A stretch of DNA of 33,614 bases from Alphaproteobacteria bacterium (GCA_003230015.1 QIGO01000159.1:1-33614), one strand, 5' to 3'; positions 1 through 8,510 are shown, numbered from the stretch's first letter. The notes: generated by a model from the letters alone, not told the origin. Numbers and translations: made by a program.

Positions 1-400
<400 letters not shown>

Positions 401-677
401 CACATCCTCCGGTCTGGCGTGCCTAACCCGCCGCGCCCTCGATTGCTCCCTGATTCCTAAGCGTGCCCCCCGGCACATCGGCGAGCCTAACCAGCAAAAT
501 TCTCATGCACAACCGCACATATGTTGCACAATACCTGCATAAATCCCCGCCACGTCGCATTTACAAAACAAAGTTCCCTGGTCAAAATCAACCGCCGCGA
601 TCCAATAACCGCCCCAAGTCGCATCTGTCATTAGACGCTCCAGGGCGCTACAACCGCGCCAATCACCCAGAGGCCCC
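401..677. promoter_or_regulatory. Divergent intergenic region egtB / kdgK
   Basis: This 277-bp non-coding stretch separates two outward-facing genes, so it must hold both promoters. It is less GC-rich than its flanks. The heptamer TGCACAA occurs twice in the same orientation (506-512 and 525-531), 19 bp apart, with ACATATGT between (518-525). That spacing of about two helical turns is compatible with a regulator site, but I cannot name one. A lone TGGTCAA at 579-585 resembles half of a RutR site, without a partner arm. No clear -35/-10 pair stands out. Confidence 0.4.
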
Positions 678-1601
678 ATGCGTATTGCAGCCATCGGCGA
701 GTGCATGCTCGAACTCAGCGGTCCGCCGCAATCGCAACGATTTGGCTTCGGCGGCGATACGCTCAACACAGCCATTTATCTGGCCCGCCTCGGCGCCGCG
801 GTGGATTATGTCACCGCCTTGGGCGACGACCCGTTCAGCGATGAAATGCTGGCGGCCTGGCGACAGGAACAAGTCGGCACCGGCCTCGTCCTCCGTTTGG
901 CCGGCCGTCAGCCCGGCCTCTACATCATTCGCACCGGCGCCCGGGGTGAACGCAGCTTTTATTATTGGCGCGACCAGGCCCCCGCCCGTGAGCTTTTCGA
1001 CCGCCCGGAGGCCGCCCCGATTATTGCCGCCTTGCCGGCCTATAACTGGCTCTATCTCTCCGGCATCACCCTGTCCATATACAGCCCCGCCGGCCGCGCC
1101 ATCCTCCACGACGTGCTCACCCGCCAGCGCGCCCAGGGCGGCCTGGTCGCCTTTGACAGCAACTACCGGCCCCGTGGCTGGCCCCGTCAAGCGGCCGCGC
1201 GCGAAGCCATGGCGCCGCTGCTCGCCCGCACCGATCTCGCCTTGCCGACCCTGGAGGATGAGCAAGCCCTGTATGGCGACCGGGACGCCGCCGCCTGTGC
1301 TGCCCGCATTGCCGCCATGGGGGTGCGCGAAGTCGTCGTCAAACAAGGCGACCGGGGCTGTCTGATCCACACCGAAGAGGGCCAGATCCAGGTCGCCGCC
1401 GAGCCCGACCGCGACGCGCTCGACACCACCGCCGCCGGCGATTCGTTCAATGCCGCCTATATCGCCGCCCGCATGGCCGGCAAACCGCCGCGCCAGGCCG
1501 CCATCGCCGGCCATTATTTGGCCGCCACCGTGATCCGCTATCCCGGCGCCATCATCCCCGGCGACGCCATGCCGGCTTTGCCACCGGAGAGCGCGCCGTG
1601 A
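678..1601 (+). CDS. kdgK: 2-keto-3-deoxygluconate kinase (PfkB family)
   Basis: A cytosolic sugar kinase of the ribokinase/PfkB family (307 aa, usual length). It is predicted to phosphorylate 2-keto-3-deoxygluconate to KDPG with ATP. The N-terminal glycine-rich substrate motif GGDTLNTA is at residues 25-32. The C-terminal signature DTTAAGDSF is at 249-257, with D255 as expected catalytic base; the family usually has DTTGAGD, so A253 is a small variation. The start is ATG 678, with GAGG just upstream. Its stop codon overlaps the GTG start of the KDPG aldolase gene (GTGA), so the two are translationally coupled. That pairing favours KDG as substrate over other PfkB sugars. No uronate dehydratase or isomerase is nearby, so the source of KDG is not shown here. 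Confidence 0.87.
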   Translation: MRIAAIGECMLELSGPPQSQRFGFGGDTLNTAIYLARLGAAVDYVTALGDDPFSDEMLAAWRQEQVGTGLVLRLAGRQPGLYIIRTGARGERSFYYWRDQAPARELFDRPEAAPIIAALPAYNWLYLSGITLSIYSPAGRAILHDVLTRQRAQGGLVAFDSNYRPRGWPRQAAAREAMAPLLARTDLALPTLEDEQALYGDRDAAACAARIAAMGVREVVVKQGDRGCLIHTEEGQIQVAAEPDRDALDTTAAGDSFNAAYIAARMAGKPPRQAAIAGHYLAATVIRYPGAIIPGDAMPALPPESAP

Positions 1602-2218
1602 CCGGCAATATTGCCTACATCGCCGCCACCGCCCCGGTTATCCCGATCCTCACCATCGCCCGTGTCGAGGACGCCGTCCCCCTGGCCCGTGCTCTTATTG
1701 CCGGCGGCCTGCCTGTTCTCGAAATTACCCTGCGCACCCCGGCCGCCCTCGGTGCCATCGCCGAGATCGCCGCCCAATTGCCCGCTGCCCTGATCGGCGC
1801 CGGCACTCTCACCCGCCCCGACCAGTTCGCCCAGGCCCGCCAGGCCGGCGCCCAATTCGCCGTCAGTCCCGGTTTCGATCCCCAGCTCAGCGCCGCCGCT
1901 TCCGACGCTGGCATGCCCTATCTTCCCGGCGTCGCCACCGCCTCGGAAATCATGCAGGCCACCCGTCACGGCCACGAAATACAAAAATTCTTTCCCGCCG
2001 AATCCAGCGGCGGCTGTGCCGCCTTGCGCGCTTTCGCCGGGCCATTCTCTAACATCCGCTTCTGCCCCACCGGCGGCATCGGCGGCGAGAATTTCGCCGA
2101 CTATCTCGCCTTGCCCAACGTCGTCTGTGTCGGCGGCTCTTGGGTCGCCCCCGCCGCCGCCATCGCCGCCGGTGACTGGCAACAGATCGAGGCCCTTGCC
2201 CGCGCCGCGGCGGGTTAG
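1598..2218 (+). CDS. eda: KDPG aldolase (2-dehydro-3-deoxyphosphogluconate / KHG aldolase)
   Basis: A class I aldolase that cleaves KDPG to pyruvate and glyceraldehyde 3-phosphate, the last step of Entner-Doudoroff and uronate breakdown. At 206 aa it has the normal TIM-barrel length. Visible catalytic residues are E42 in LEITLRT and the Schiff-base lysine K130 in QKFFPAE; the phosphate-binding CPTGGIGGEN segment follows. The start is GTG 1598, overlapping the kinase stop codon and preceded by GGAG. The stop overlaps the stop of the convergent RutR gene by three bases, leaving no room for a separate terminator between them. With kdgK this forms a two-gene KDG-to-pyruvate unit. Confidence 0.92.
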   Translation: MTGNIAYIAATAPVIPILTIARVEDAVPLARALIAGGLPVLEITLRTPAALGAIAEIAAQLPAALIGAGTLTRPDQFAQARQAGAQFAVSPGFDPQLSAAASDAGMPYLPGVATASEIMQATRHGHEIQKFFPAESSGGCAALRAFAGPFSNIRFCPTGGIGGENFADYLALPNVVCVGGSWVAPAAAIAAGDWQQIEALARAAAG

Positions 2219-2889
2219 TTGTCTAAGCCACAGCCGCGCAGCACCAGGATCGTCAACTGCTCGGCGGCGCGCTCGTAATCTTTCTCACTCAACGCGTCGA
2301 CCCCCAGCACCGCACCCACTTGCACACTGAAATCCGCATAAGTCTGCGTCGCCGCCCACAGGGTAAACATCAAATGATGGGCATCCACATCGGCGGCGAT
2401 TTTTCCTTGCGCCGCCCAGCGCGCGAACACCGTGGCGATGGCATCCACCCGCGCCTTCAGCTTGCTGCCCAGGAAGCGCCCCAGATAGGGCGCGCCATGC
2501 AGCATTTCATTGGCGAACACCCGCGACTCGATGGGGTAGCTGCGCGCCAGGGCCACCTTTGCCTGGATATATAGACGCAGCGCCACCGCCGGATCCGCCT
2601 CGGTTGTGAACAGGTCCATCTGCTCGATCCAGATGTCGAGCACATCGGCCAGCACCTTTTGATAGAGCAGCTCTTTTGTCCGGAAATAATAATGTATGTT
2701 CGCTTTTGGCAGCCCTGCCCGCTCAGCGATCGCCGCCGTGGTCGCGGCATCGAAACCGGCTTCGGAGAACACCGCCGCCGCCGCCGCCAGAATTCTCTGC
2801 TCCATTACCGCACGGCTGCGCGCCCGCGCACTTTTTTGGCTGACCGCGCTATCTGCTGCTGGTATTTCCGTTGCTTCACCGATCCGCAT
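2215..2889 (-). CDS. rutR: RutR-family TetR regulator of pyrimidine catabolism
   Basis: A TetR-type repressor of 224 aa. The N-terminal helix-turn-helix spans about residues 30-75 (AAIAERAGLPKANIHYYF). The C-terminal half resembles E. coli RutR (YcdC-type ligand domain): an ADVLDIW segment, SRVFANEMLHGAP and LMFTLWAATQTYADF match recalled RutR positions. RutR binds uracil or thymine and releases DNA when they are bound. A perfect copy of the RutR consensus palindrome lies at 4368-4385, between the two arms of the pyrimidine locus, so this protein is very likely its reader. It is the second gene after the aminotransferase (15-nt gap, GGGAG before ATG 2889) and so would be autoregulated. A residue stretch of about 25 aa before the HTH is unalignable by eye. 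Confidence 0.85.
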   Translation of the reverse strand: MRIGEATEIPAADSAVSQKSARARSRAVMEQRILAAAAAVFSEAGFDAATTAAIAERAGLPKANIHYYFRTKELLYQKVLADVLDIWIEQMDLFTTEADPAVALRLYIQAKVALARSYPIESRVFANEMLHGAPYLGRFLGSKLKARVDAIATVFARWAAQGKIAADVDAHHLMFTLWAATQTYADFSVQVGAVLGVDALSEKDYERAAEQLTILVLRGCGLDN

Positions 2890-2904
2890 CGCCTGCTCCC
2901 GGTT

Positions 2905-4257
2905 TCAGGGCAGAGCCTTCAACACATCCGCGAGCAGGCCGAACATCTCATCGATTTGACTCTTCTCGATGATCAAGGGCGGCGACAGGGCGATGATATC
3001 GCCTGTGGTCCGGATCAACAGTCCTTTGTCGTAACAACGCAAAAAGGCCTCGAACGCCCGCGCTGTCGGTTTGCCGCTTATGGACTCCAATTCGATGCCC
3101 GCGATCAGCCCGATATTGCGCAGATCGATCACATGGGGCAGACCTTTGAGAGCATGCACCGCGTCCTCCCAATAGGGCGCCATCTCCGCCGCCCGCCCGA
3201 ACAGGTCATCCTCGGCGTAGGTGTCGAGCGCGGCCAACGCCGCCGCCGCCGCCAGCGGATGCCCGGAATAGGTGTAGCCATGGAACAGCTCGATGGCCCC
3301 TTCCGGTCCCTGCATGAAGGCGTCATGGATCTCATCGCGCACGATCACCGCGCCCATGGGCACCACGCCGCTGGTCAATCCCTTGGCACAGGTGATCATG
3401 TCCGGCGTGACGCCGAAGCGTTCGGCCCCGAAACTCGATCCCAGGCGGCCAAAGCCGGTGATCACCTCGTCGAAGATCAACAGAATGCCGTGGCGGTCGC
3501 AGATTTCCCGCAAGCGCTCCAGATAACCCTTTGGCGGCAGCAGCACCCCGGTTGATCCGGCCACCGGCTCGACAATCACCGCGGCAATCGTCGAGGCGTC
3601 ATGCAGCGCCACCAGCCGCTCCAATTCATCGGCAAAATGCGCGCCCCAGGCCGGTTGTCCCCGGCTGTAGGCGTTATGCTCAAGATCATGGGTATGGGGC
3701 AGATGGTCGACACCATTGATCAGCGGCCCGAAAAAGCGTCGGTTGGAGACGATGCCGCCCACCGAAATACCGCCAAATCCGACCCCGTGATAACCCCGTT
3801 CCCGCCCGATTAGCCTTGTCCGCGAGGCCTGGCCGCGCACATTCTGATAAGCGATGGCGATCTTCAGCGCCGAATCCACCGCTTCGGACCCGGAATTGGT
3901 GAAGAACACATGGTTCATGCCCTCCGGCGCCAGCGCCGCGATGCGGCTCGCCAGGGCAAAGACTTTCGGATGCCCCATCTGAAAGGCCGGCGCATAGTCC
4001 AGTTCGCGTACCTGATTCTGCACCGCCTCGACGATCTTCTCCCGCCCGTGCCCGGCATTGACGCACCACAGCCCGGCGGTGCCGTCGAGAATCCGGCGGC
4101 CGTCATGGCTGGTGTAATGCATGCCCTTGGCGCTCACCAACATGCGCGGCTTTTGCTTGAACTGCCGGTTCGCCGTGAACGGCATCCAGAACGCCGCCAG
4201 GTCGTTCGGATTGTCGTATGACGCGCCGGTCTCGGCCACAGGATCGTGCAACGACAT
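2905..4257 (-). CDS. Omega-amino acid (beta-alanine) : pyruvate aminotransferase, class III
   Basis: A PLP enzyme predicted to move the amino group of beta-alanine or beta-aminoisobutyrate to pyruvate, giving malonate semialdehyde: the step after reductive pyrimidine breakdown. Length 450 aa is usual. Class III marks are visible: FTNSGSEAVDSALKIA (119-134), the YHGVGFGG loop, DEVITGFGR (263-271) and the PLP lysine K292 in TCAKGLTSG. ATG 4257 is preferred because GGGAGGGG lies just before it and homologues begin near there; the frame is open 36 codons further upstream, but that would run through the control region. It faces away from preT and precedes rutR on the same transcript. Exact amine substrate cannot be read from sequence; context argues for beta-alanine. 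Confidence 0.85.
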   Translation of the reverse strand: MSLHDPVAETGASYDNPNDLAAFWMPFTANRQFKQKPRMLVSAKGMHYTSHDGRRILDGTAGLWCVNAGHGREKIVEAVQNQVRELDYAPAFQMGHPKVFALASRIAALAPEGMNHVFFTNSGSEAVDSALKIAIAYQNVRGQASRTRLIGRERGYHGVGFGGISVGGIVSNRRFFGPLINGVDHLPHTHDLEHNAYSRGQPAWGAHFADELERLVALHDASTIAAVIVEPVAGSTGVLLPPKGYLERLREICDRHGILLIFDEVITGFGRLGSSFGAERFGVTPDMITCAKGLTSGVVPMGAVIVRDEIHDAFMQGPEGAIELFHGYTYSGHPLAAAAALAALDTYAEDDLFGRAAEMAPYWEDAVHALKGLPHVIDLRNIGLIAGIELESISGKPTARAFEAFLRCYDKGLLIRTTGDIIALSPPLIIEKSQIDEMFGLLADVLKALP

Positions 4258-4367
4258 TTCCCCTCCCAAATTCTGATCTCTCTCGCCGGCTTGCGTAACG
4301 TATGACCGCCCCGGACAAAGCCCCGGCACGCTAACACGCCCAGCCCGACCGGCACAGAGGACCAAAT

Positions 4368-4385
4368 CTTGACCAGTTGGTCAAG
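4368..4385. promoter_or_regulatory. RutR operator (perfect palindrome)
   Basis: CTTGACCA-GT-TGGTCAAG: perfect 8-bp arms around a 2-bp centre. It contains the full RutR consensus as I recall it from E. coli, TTGACCAnnTGGTCAA. It lies 62 bp before the preT start and 111 bp before the aminotransferase start. A RutR homologue is encoded at 2215-2889. No second complete copy was found elsewhere in the window. Confidence 0.88.
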
Positions 4386-4397
4386 GTTCCCTAGAGT
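4369..4397 (+). promoter_or_regulatory. Predicted sigma-70 promoter of preT overlapping the RutR operator
   Basis: TTGACC (4369-4374, five of six matches to TTGACA), a 17-nt spacer, then TAGAGT (4392-4397, four of six to TATAAT). The -35 box is the left arm of the operator, so bound RutR would block polymerase directly. The opposite strand also offers TTGACC (4384-4379), but its -10 candidate (4361-4356) is poor. Confidence 0.55.
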
Positions 4398-4446
4398 CGA
4401 AATACCGCGCCATCGCCAGCGCGGCCAGTCAACGGGAGGGGCACGC

Positions 4447-5844
4447 GTGACCCAGCAGACAGACCCCACGGACAACGGGCCCAATCCCACGCAGACCGCG
4501 CCTGATATCACCGCCGGCCGGCTCGGCACCGCCGACTACGCGGCCAATTTCGACGATGCCAAACCGCCCCTCGGCCACCGCCGCGCCCTTGTCGAGGCCG
4601 CCCGCTGTCATTTTTGTTACGACGCCCCCTGTATCGAGGCCTGCCCGACCGCCATCGATATCCCCGCTTTCATCGCCAAGATCGCTTCGGACAATCTCAA
4701 AGGCTCGGCCCTGGAGATCCTCAACGCCAACATCTTCGGCGGCATGTGCGCCCGTGTTTGTCCCACCGAGATTCTTTGCGAACAGGCGTGCGTACGCACC
4801 GCCCAGGACGGCAAGCCGGTCAAGATCGGCTTGCTGCAGCGCCATGCCACCGACTGGCTTTTTGATGCCGGTATCAGGCCCTTTGAACGCGCCCCGGCCA
4901 GCGGCAAGACCGTCGCCATCGTCGGCGCCGGCCCCGCCGGCCTCTCTTGCGCCCACCGCCTCGCCATGCTCGGCCATAATGTCGTGGTTTACGAGGCCCG
5001 GGAGAAAAGCGGCGGCCTCAACGAATATGGCATTGCTGCCTATAAAGTACCGGACGGCTTCGCCCAGCGCGAACTGGATTTTATCCTGTCCATCGGCGGC
5101 ATCGAGATCCGCCACAACCAGCGCCTCGGGCACGACGTCACTTTGACCAAGTTACGCCACCAATATGACGCCGTCTTCCTCGGTATCGGCCTTGCCGGCG
5201 GGCGCGGTTTGGACACCCAAGGCAATGGTCTTGGTGGCGTGCACGCCGCCGTCGACTACATCGCCGAACTGCGCCAGAGCAAGGACCTGGCAAAGCTGCC
5301 CGTCGGCCGCAACGTCGTTGTCATCGGCGGCGGCAACACCGCCATCGACATCGCCATCCAGTCCAAACGCCTCGGCGCCGAAATCGTCACTCTCGTCTAT
5401 CGCCGCGGTGCCGAACAAATGAGTGCCACCGGCCACGAGCAGGAATTTGCCCAGGTCAACGGCGTCACCATCATCCACTGGGCCCAACCGGCCGCGATTG
5501 CCGGCAAGGACGGTCATGTTCGCAGCATTTCCTTCGAGCGCACCACGCTTACGCCCGATGGCCGGCTCGACGGCACCGGCGAGCATTTCGCCCTGCCCGT
5601 CGATGTCGTTTTTACTGCCATCGGGCAACTATTCATGACCGAGCCCATCGCCGCCGACGACGCCGCCAGTTCCCTGGTCATTCGCGACGGCGCCATCGCT
5701 GTCGACGACGAGCGCCAAACATCCCTGCCCGATGTTTTCGCCGGCGGCGATTGCATCTCGGGTGTCGACCTCACCGTGCAGGCTGTCGAGGACGGTAAGC
5801 AGGCCGCCATCGCCATCGACCGCCGCCTGCGCGGCCAAGTTTAG
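4447..5844 (+). CDS. preT: Dihydropyrimidine dehydrogenase, NAD(P)H/FAD/Fe-S subunit
   Basis: The electron-input subunit of bacterial dihydropyrimidine dehydrogenase, which with PreA reduces uracil and thymine to dihydro forms. It corresponds to the N-terminal half of mammalian DPD. In the 465 aa, the Fe-S region has C54, C57, C62, C66 and C101, C105, C111, C115; Q131 may match the Gln cluster ligand of mammalian DPD. The FAD-binding GAGPAG is at 160-165, and the nucleotide-binding GGGNTA at 294-299. A C-terminal GGD near FAGGDCISG completes the FAD fold. The GTG at 4447 is preferred: GGGAGGGG (4434-4441) sits before it. An in-frame TTG at 4369 would lie inside the operator and is unlikely. 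Ten bases separate its stop from preA. Confidence 0.92.
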   Translation: MTQQTDPTDNGPNPTQTAPDITAGRLGTADYAANFDDAKPPLGHRRALVEAARCHFCYDAPCIEACPTAIDIPAFIAKIASDNLKGSALEILNANIFGGMCARVCPTEILCEQACVRTAQDGKPVKIGLLQRHATDWLFDAGIRPFERAPASGKTVAIVGAGPAGLSCAHRLAMLGHNVVVYEAREKSGGLNEYGIAAYKVPDGFAQRELDFILSIGGIEIRHNQRLGHDVTLTKLRHQYDAVFLGIGLAGGRGLDTQGNGLGGVHAAVDYIAELRQSKDLAKLPVGRNVVVIGGGNTAIDIAIQSKRLGAEIVTLVYRRGAEQMSATGHEQEFAQVNGVTIIHWAQPAAIAGKDGHVRSISFERTTLTPDGRLDGTGEHFALPVDVVFTAIGQLFMTEPIAADDAASSLVIRDGAIAVDDERQTSLPDVFAGGDCISGVDLTVQAVEDGKQAAIAIDRRLRGQV

Positions 5845-5854
5845 GGAGCGCATT

Positions 5855-7126
5855 ATGGCCGACCTCAGTTGCAAAATCGGCGGCGTCAGCGCGCCAAACC
5901 CGTTCTGGCTTGCCTCCGCCCCGCCCACCGACAAGGAATACAACGTCCACCGCGCTTTCCGGGCCGGTTGGGGTGGCGTGGTTTGGAAAACCCTTGGCGA
6001 AGATCCGCCGGTCGTCAACGTCACCTCCCGTTATGGCGCCGTCCACCACCAGGGCCAGCGCCTCGCCGGTTTCAACAATATTGAGCTGATCACCGACCGC
6101 CCCCTCGACATCAATCTGCGTGAGATCAAGCAGGTCAAACGCGACTGGCCCGACCGGGCCATGATCGTGTCGTTGATGGTGCCTTGTGAAGAAGAGCCCT
6201 GGCGCCGGATTCTGGCCGCGGTAGAAGATACCAATGCCGATGGCGTCGAGCTCAATTTCGGCTGCCCCCACGGCATGTCCGAACGCGGCATGGGATCGGC
6301 CGTCGGCCAGGTACCGGAATATATCGAGATGGTCACCCGCTGGTGCAAATCCCACACGAATATGCCGGTTTTCGTCAAGCTCACCCCCAATGTGACCAAC
6401 ATTCTCGGCCCCGCCCACGCCGCCGTCACCGGCGGTGCCGACGCCGTCTCGCTCATCAACACCATCAACTCCATCACCAACGTCAATCTCGACGCCATGG
6501 CCCCCGAACCCATGGTCAATGGCAAGGGTGCCCATGGCGGTTATTGCGGCCCGGCCGTCAAACCCATTGCCTTGGCCATGGTCGCCGAAATCGCCCGCGA
6601 CGCCGAATGCCGAAATATCCCCATTTCCGGCATCGGCGGCATCTCCAACTGGCGCGACGCCGCCGAATTCATCGCCCTGGGCGCCGGTTCGGTACAAATT
6701 TGCACCGCCGCCATGCATTATGGCTTCCGCATCGTCGACGACATGATCGAGGGTTTGTCCAATTGGATGGACAGCAAGGGTTACCGCACCCTCGCCGATT
6801 TTCGCGGCGCCGCCAGCCGCAATTATGTCGATTGGGGCGCCCTCGACATCAACTACGAGCTTATCGCCAGCATCGACCAACAAGCCTGCATCAAATGCGG
6901 CCTTTGCCATATCGCCTGCGAAGACACGTCCCACCAGGCCATTGCCGCCACCCGCAGTAACGGCGACCGGCGCTACGAGGTCATCGACGAAGAATGTGTC
7001 GGCTGCAATCTATGCATGCATGTCTGCCCGGTTGACGGCTGCATCACCATGCAGCCGGTTGACAATGGCAAGCCCTATACGGTTTGGGGCGACGACCCGC
7101 GCAACCCGGCCAACATGCAAGACTGA
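5855..7126 (+). CDS. preA: Dihydropyrimidine dehydrogenase, catalytic FMN/Fe-S subunit
   Basis: The catalytic subunit (423 aa) that reduces the C5-C6 bond of uracil and thymine on FMN. The TIM barrel shares NPFWLASAPPTDK, GWGGVVWKTLGED and NFGCPHGMSERGMGS with bacterial PydA/PreA. Two C-terminal 4Fe-4S motifs are visible: C345/C348/C351/C355 and C381/C384/C387/C391. V150 stands where mammalian DPD has its catalytic Cys, but E. coli PreA as I recall it also has Val there, so this is a family trait. ATG 5855 follows GGGAG; the frame is open upstream, but only within preT. The products of preT and preA should form a complex. Next comes beta-ureidopropionase after 29 nt. Confidence 0.94.
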   Translation: MADLSCKIGGVSAPNPFWLASAPPTDKEYNVHRAFRAGWGGVVWKTLGEDPPVVNVTSRYGAVHHQGQRLAGFNNIELITDRPLDINLREIKQVKRDWPDRAMIVSLMVPCEEEPWRRILAAVEDTNADGVELNFGCPHGMSERGMGSAVGQVPEYIEMVTRWCKSHTNMPVFVKLTPNVTNILGPAHAAVTGGADAVSLINTINSITNVNLDAMAPEPMVNGKGAHGGYCGPAVKPIALAMVAEIARDAECRNIPISGIGGISNWRDAAEFIALGAGSVQICTAAMHYGFRIVDDMIEGLSNWMDSKGYRTLADFRGAASRNYVDWGALDINYELIASIDQQACIKCGLCHIACEDTSHQAIAATRSNGDRRYEVIDEECVGCNLCMHVCPVDGCITMQPVDNGKPYTVWGDDPRNPANMQD

Positions 7127-7155
7127 CCAAATTCGAATAGCGAGGACCAACGATC

Positions 7156-8028
7156 ATGGCGACGTTCAAGGCTGGCTTGATTCAACTCGGCCTCAAGGCC
7201 GATACCGATCTCAGCCCCGAGAAGATCCGCGATGTAATGACCCAGGCCCATATCCCCTACATCGAGCAGGCCGGCACCGCCGGCGTCCAGGTGCTGTGTT
7301 TCCAGGAAGTTTTCAACCAGCCCTATTTCTGCCCCAGCCAGGACGTCAAATGGTACGCCGCCGCCGAGGCCATTCCCGACGGACCCACCGTCCGGCTGAT
7401 GCAGGAATACGCCAGGAAATACAATATGGTCATCGTCGTCCCCATCTATGAGCAGCAGATGACCGGCGTTTATTACAACACCGCGGCGGTCATCGACGCC
7501 GACGGCAAGTATTTGGGCAAATACCGCAAGACCCATATTCCCCAGGTTGCCGGTTTTTATGAGAAATTCTTCTTCAAACCCGGCCAGAGCGGCTGGCCGG
7601 TCTTCGACACCGCTTATTGCAAACTGGGTGTCTATATATGTTACGACCGCCATTTCCCCGAAGGTTGGCGGGCCCTGGCCCTCAACGGTGCTGAATATAT
7701 CGTCAACCCCTCCGCCACCGTCGCCGGTCTCAGCCAATATCTATGGAAGCTCGAGCAGCCGGCCTCGGCCGTCGCCAATGGCGTTTTCATTGGCGCCATC
7801 AACCGCCCCGGCACCGAGGGCCCGTGGAATATCGGCCGCTTCTATGGCTCCAGTTATGTCGTCGATCCCCGCGGCGAATTCCTCTGTGAGGCGAGCGAGG
7901 ACAAGGATGAGCTGGTCACCGCGCAAATCGATCTCGATAAGGTGCGCGAAGTCCGCGATCTCTGGCAGTTCTTCCGCGACCGCCGCCCCGAGACCTATGG
8001 CTCTCTAGCCGACATCTCTACCGCGTAA
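7156..8028 (+). CDS. Beta-ureidopropionase (nitrilase superfamily N-carbamoyl-beta-alanine amidohydrolase)
   Basis: A nitrilase-fold enzyme (290 aa) predicted to hydrolyse N-carbamoyl-beta-alanine to beta-alanine, CO2 and ammonia. The catalytic triad is visible: E51 in CFQEVFNQ, K125 in KYRKTHIP and C162 in ICYDRHFPEGW. Similar enzymes act on N-carbamoylputrescine or N-carbamoyl-D-amino acids, so sequence alone leaves the substrate open. Its position behind preT-preA and opposite a beta-alanine-type aminotransferase makes ureidopropionate the best choice. The start is ATG 7156, with a GAGG upstream. A strong terminator follows 37 nt after the stop, ending the operon. Dihydropyrimidinase, the enzyme between PreTA and this one, is not encoded in the window. 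Confidence 0.87.
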   Translation: MATFKAGLIQLGLKADTDLSPEKIRDVMTQAHIPYIEQAGTAGVQVLCFQEVFNQPYFCPSQDVKWYAAAEAIPDGPTVRLMQEYARKYNMVIVVPIYEQQMTGVYYNTAAVIDADGKYLGKYRKTHIPQVAGFYEKFFFKPGQSGWPVFDTAYCKLGVYICYDRHFPEGWRALALNGAEYIVNPSATVAGLSQYLWKLEQPASAVANGVFIGAINRPGTEGPWNIGRFYGSSYVVDPRGEFLCEASEDKDELVTAQIDLDKVREVRDLWQFFRDRRPETYGSLADISTA

Positions 8029-8064
8029 GGGGTAAAACGCCGCCACCACCACCAAAGTGGCAGC

Positions 8065-8095
8065 AAGCGGGCCGACTCGGGCCCGCTTCTTTTTT
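8065..8095 (+). terminator. Rho-independent terminator after the pyrimidine operon
   Basis: Perfect 9-bp stem AAGCGGGCC (8065-8073) / GGCCCGCTT (8080-8088), loop GACTCG, followed by CTTTTTT (8089-8095). It lies 36 nt after the beta-ureidopropionase stop. Confidence 0.93.
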
Positions 8096-8510
8096 AATTA
8101 TTCCCCGCATTCCACACATCAGCGCCACCCCATATATGGTGGCGTCAACCATAAATTGACTCACATCCAGATATTACGCCCACCAGTAGATGACAGCGAG
8201 TCGATTCAAAACACCATATATTGTATTTGTGAGCAAAAATCTCCCCAGGATTTGACACAGCCCTGTAAATAAAAGTTTAACTATGCCCGGTTGCACGGTT
8301 AACCAGATCTAAAGTGGTGGTGCCCAATAATTCGCATGAAACCACTTGCCAGAACGGGTATGAAAGAGCGATATCTACAGTACCTCGATTGGAAGTGATT
8401 TTCGCGTTGGCCCTGCCAGGCGGATTAGTACTTAAAAACACCTGGCAAACAGCCTGCGCAGACGGACTGGAAACGATGGGACGGGCGGTGACGCCCGACG
8501 TGGCGAGATC
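8096..8510. other. AT-richer non-coding stretch
   Basis: About 415 bp without a convincing gene and clearly less GC-rich than the surroundings. It holds an inverted repeat CGCCACC (8123-8129) / GGTGGCG (8138-8144) around an 8-bp centre, and a GGTTAACC palindrome (8297-8304). A promoter candidate is listed separately. A 66-codon frame with GTG start (8314-8514), running into the lipoprotein start, has a hydrophobic middle, but no recognisable family and no good ribosome binding site; I do not call it a gene. Confidence 0.5.
8252..8281 (+). promoter_or_regulatory. Candidate sigma-70 promoter upstream of the lipoprotein / two-component genes
   Basis: A consensus TTGACA (8252-8257), an 18-nt spacer and TTTAAC (8276-8281, four of six to TATAAT). 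It would give a leader of roughly 220 nt before the lipoprotein start at 8511. It is a sequence match only. Confidence 0.4.

Noticed and set aside
1598-2218. Complete Entner-Doudoroff or uronate operon
   Set aside because: Only the kinase and the aldolase are present; no dehydratase, isomerase or regulator of that pathway is seen here.
4369-4446. Upstream in-frame TTG start for preT
   Set aside because: It lies inside the RutR palindrome and promoter; GTG 4447 has GGGAGGGG before it.
5855-7126. Val150 in PreA where mammalian DPD has the catalytic Cys
   Set aside because: Bacterial PreA/PydA sequences as I recall them also carry Val at this place, so it is a family trait and not a local loss.
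7127-7155. TGACCAAATT before beta-ureidopropionase as a second RutR site
   Set aside because: Only one arm is present and the gene is in the preT-preA operon; the same holds for isolated TTGACC/TGGTCAA copies at 579-585, 5143 and 33421.
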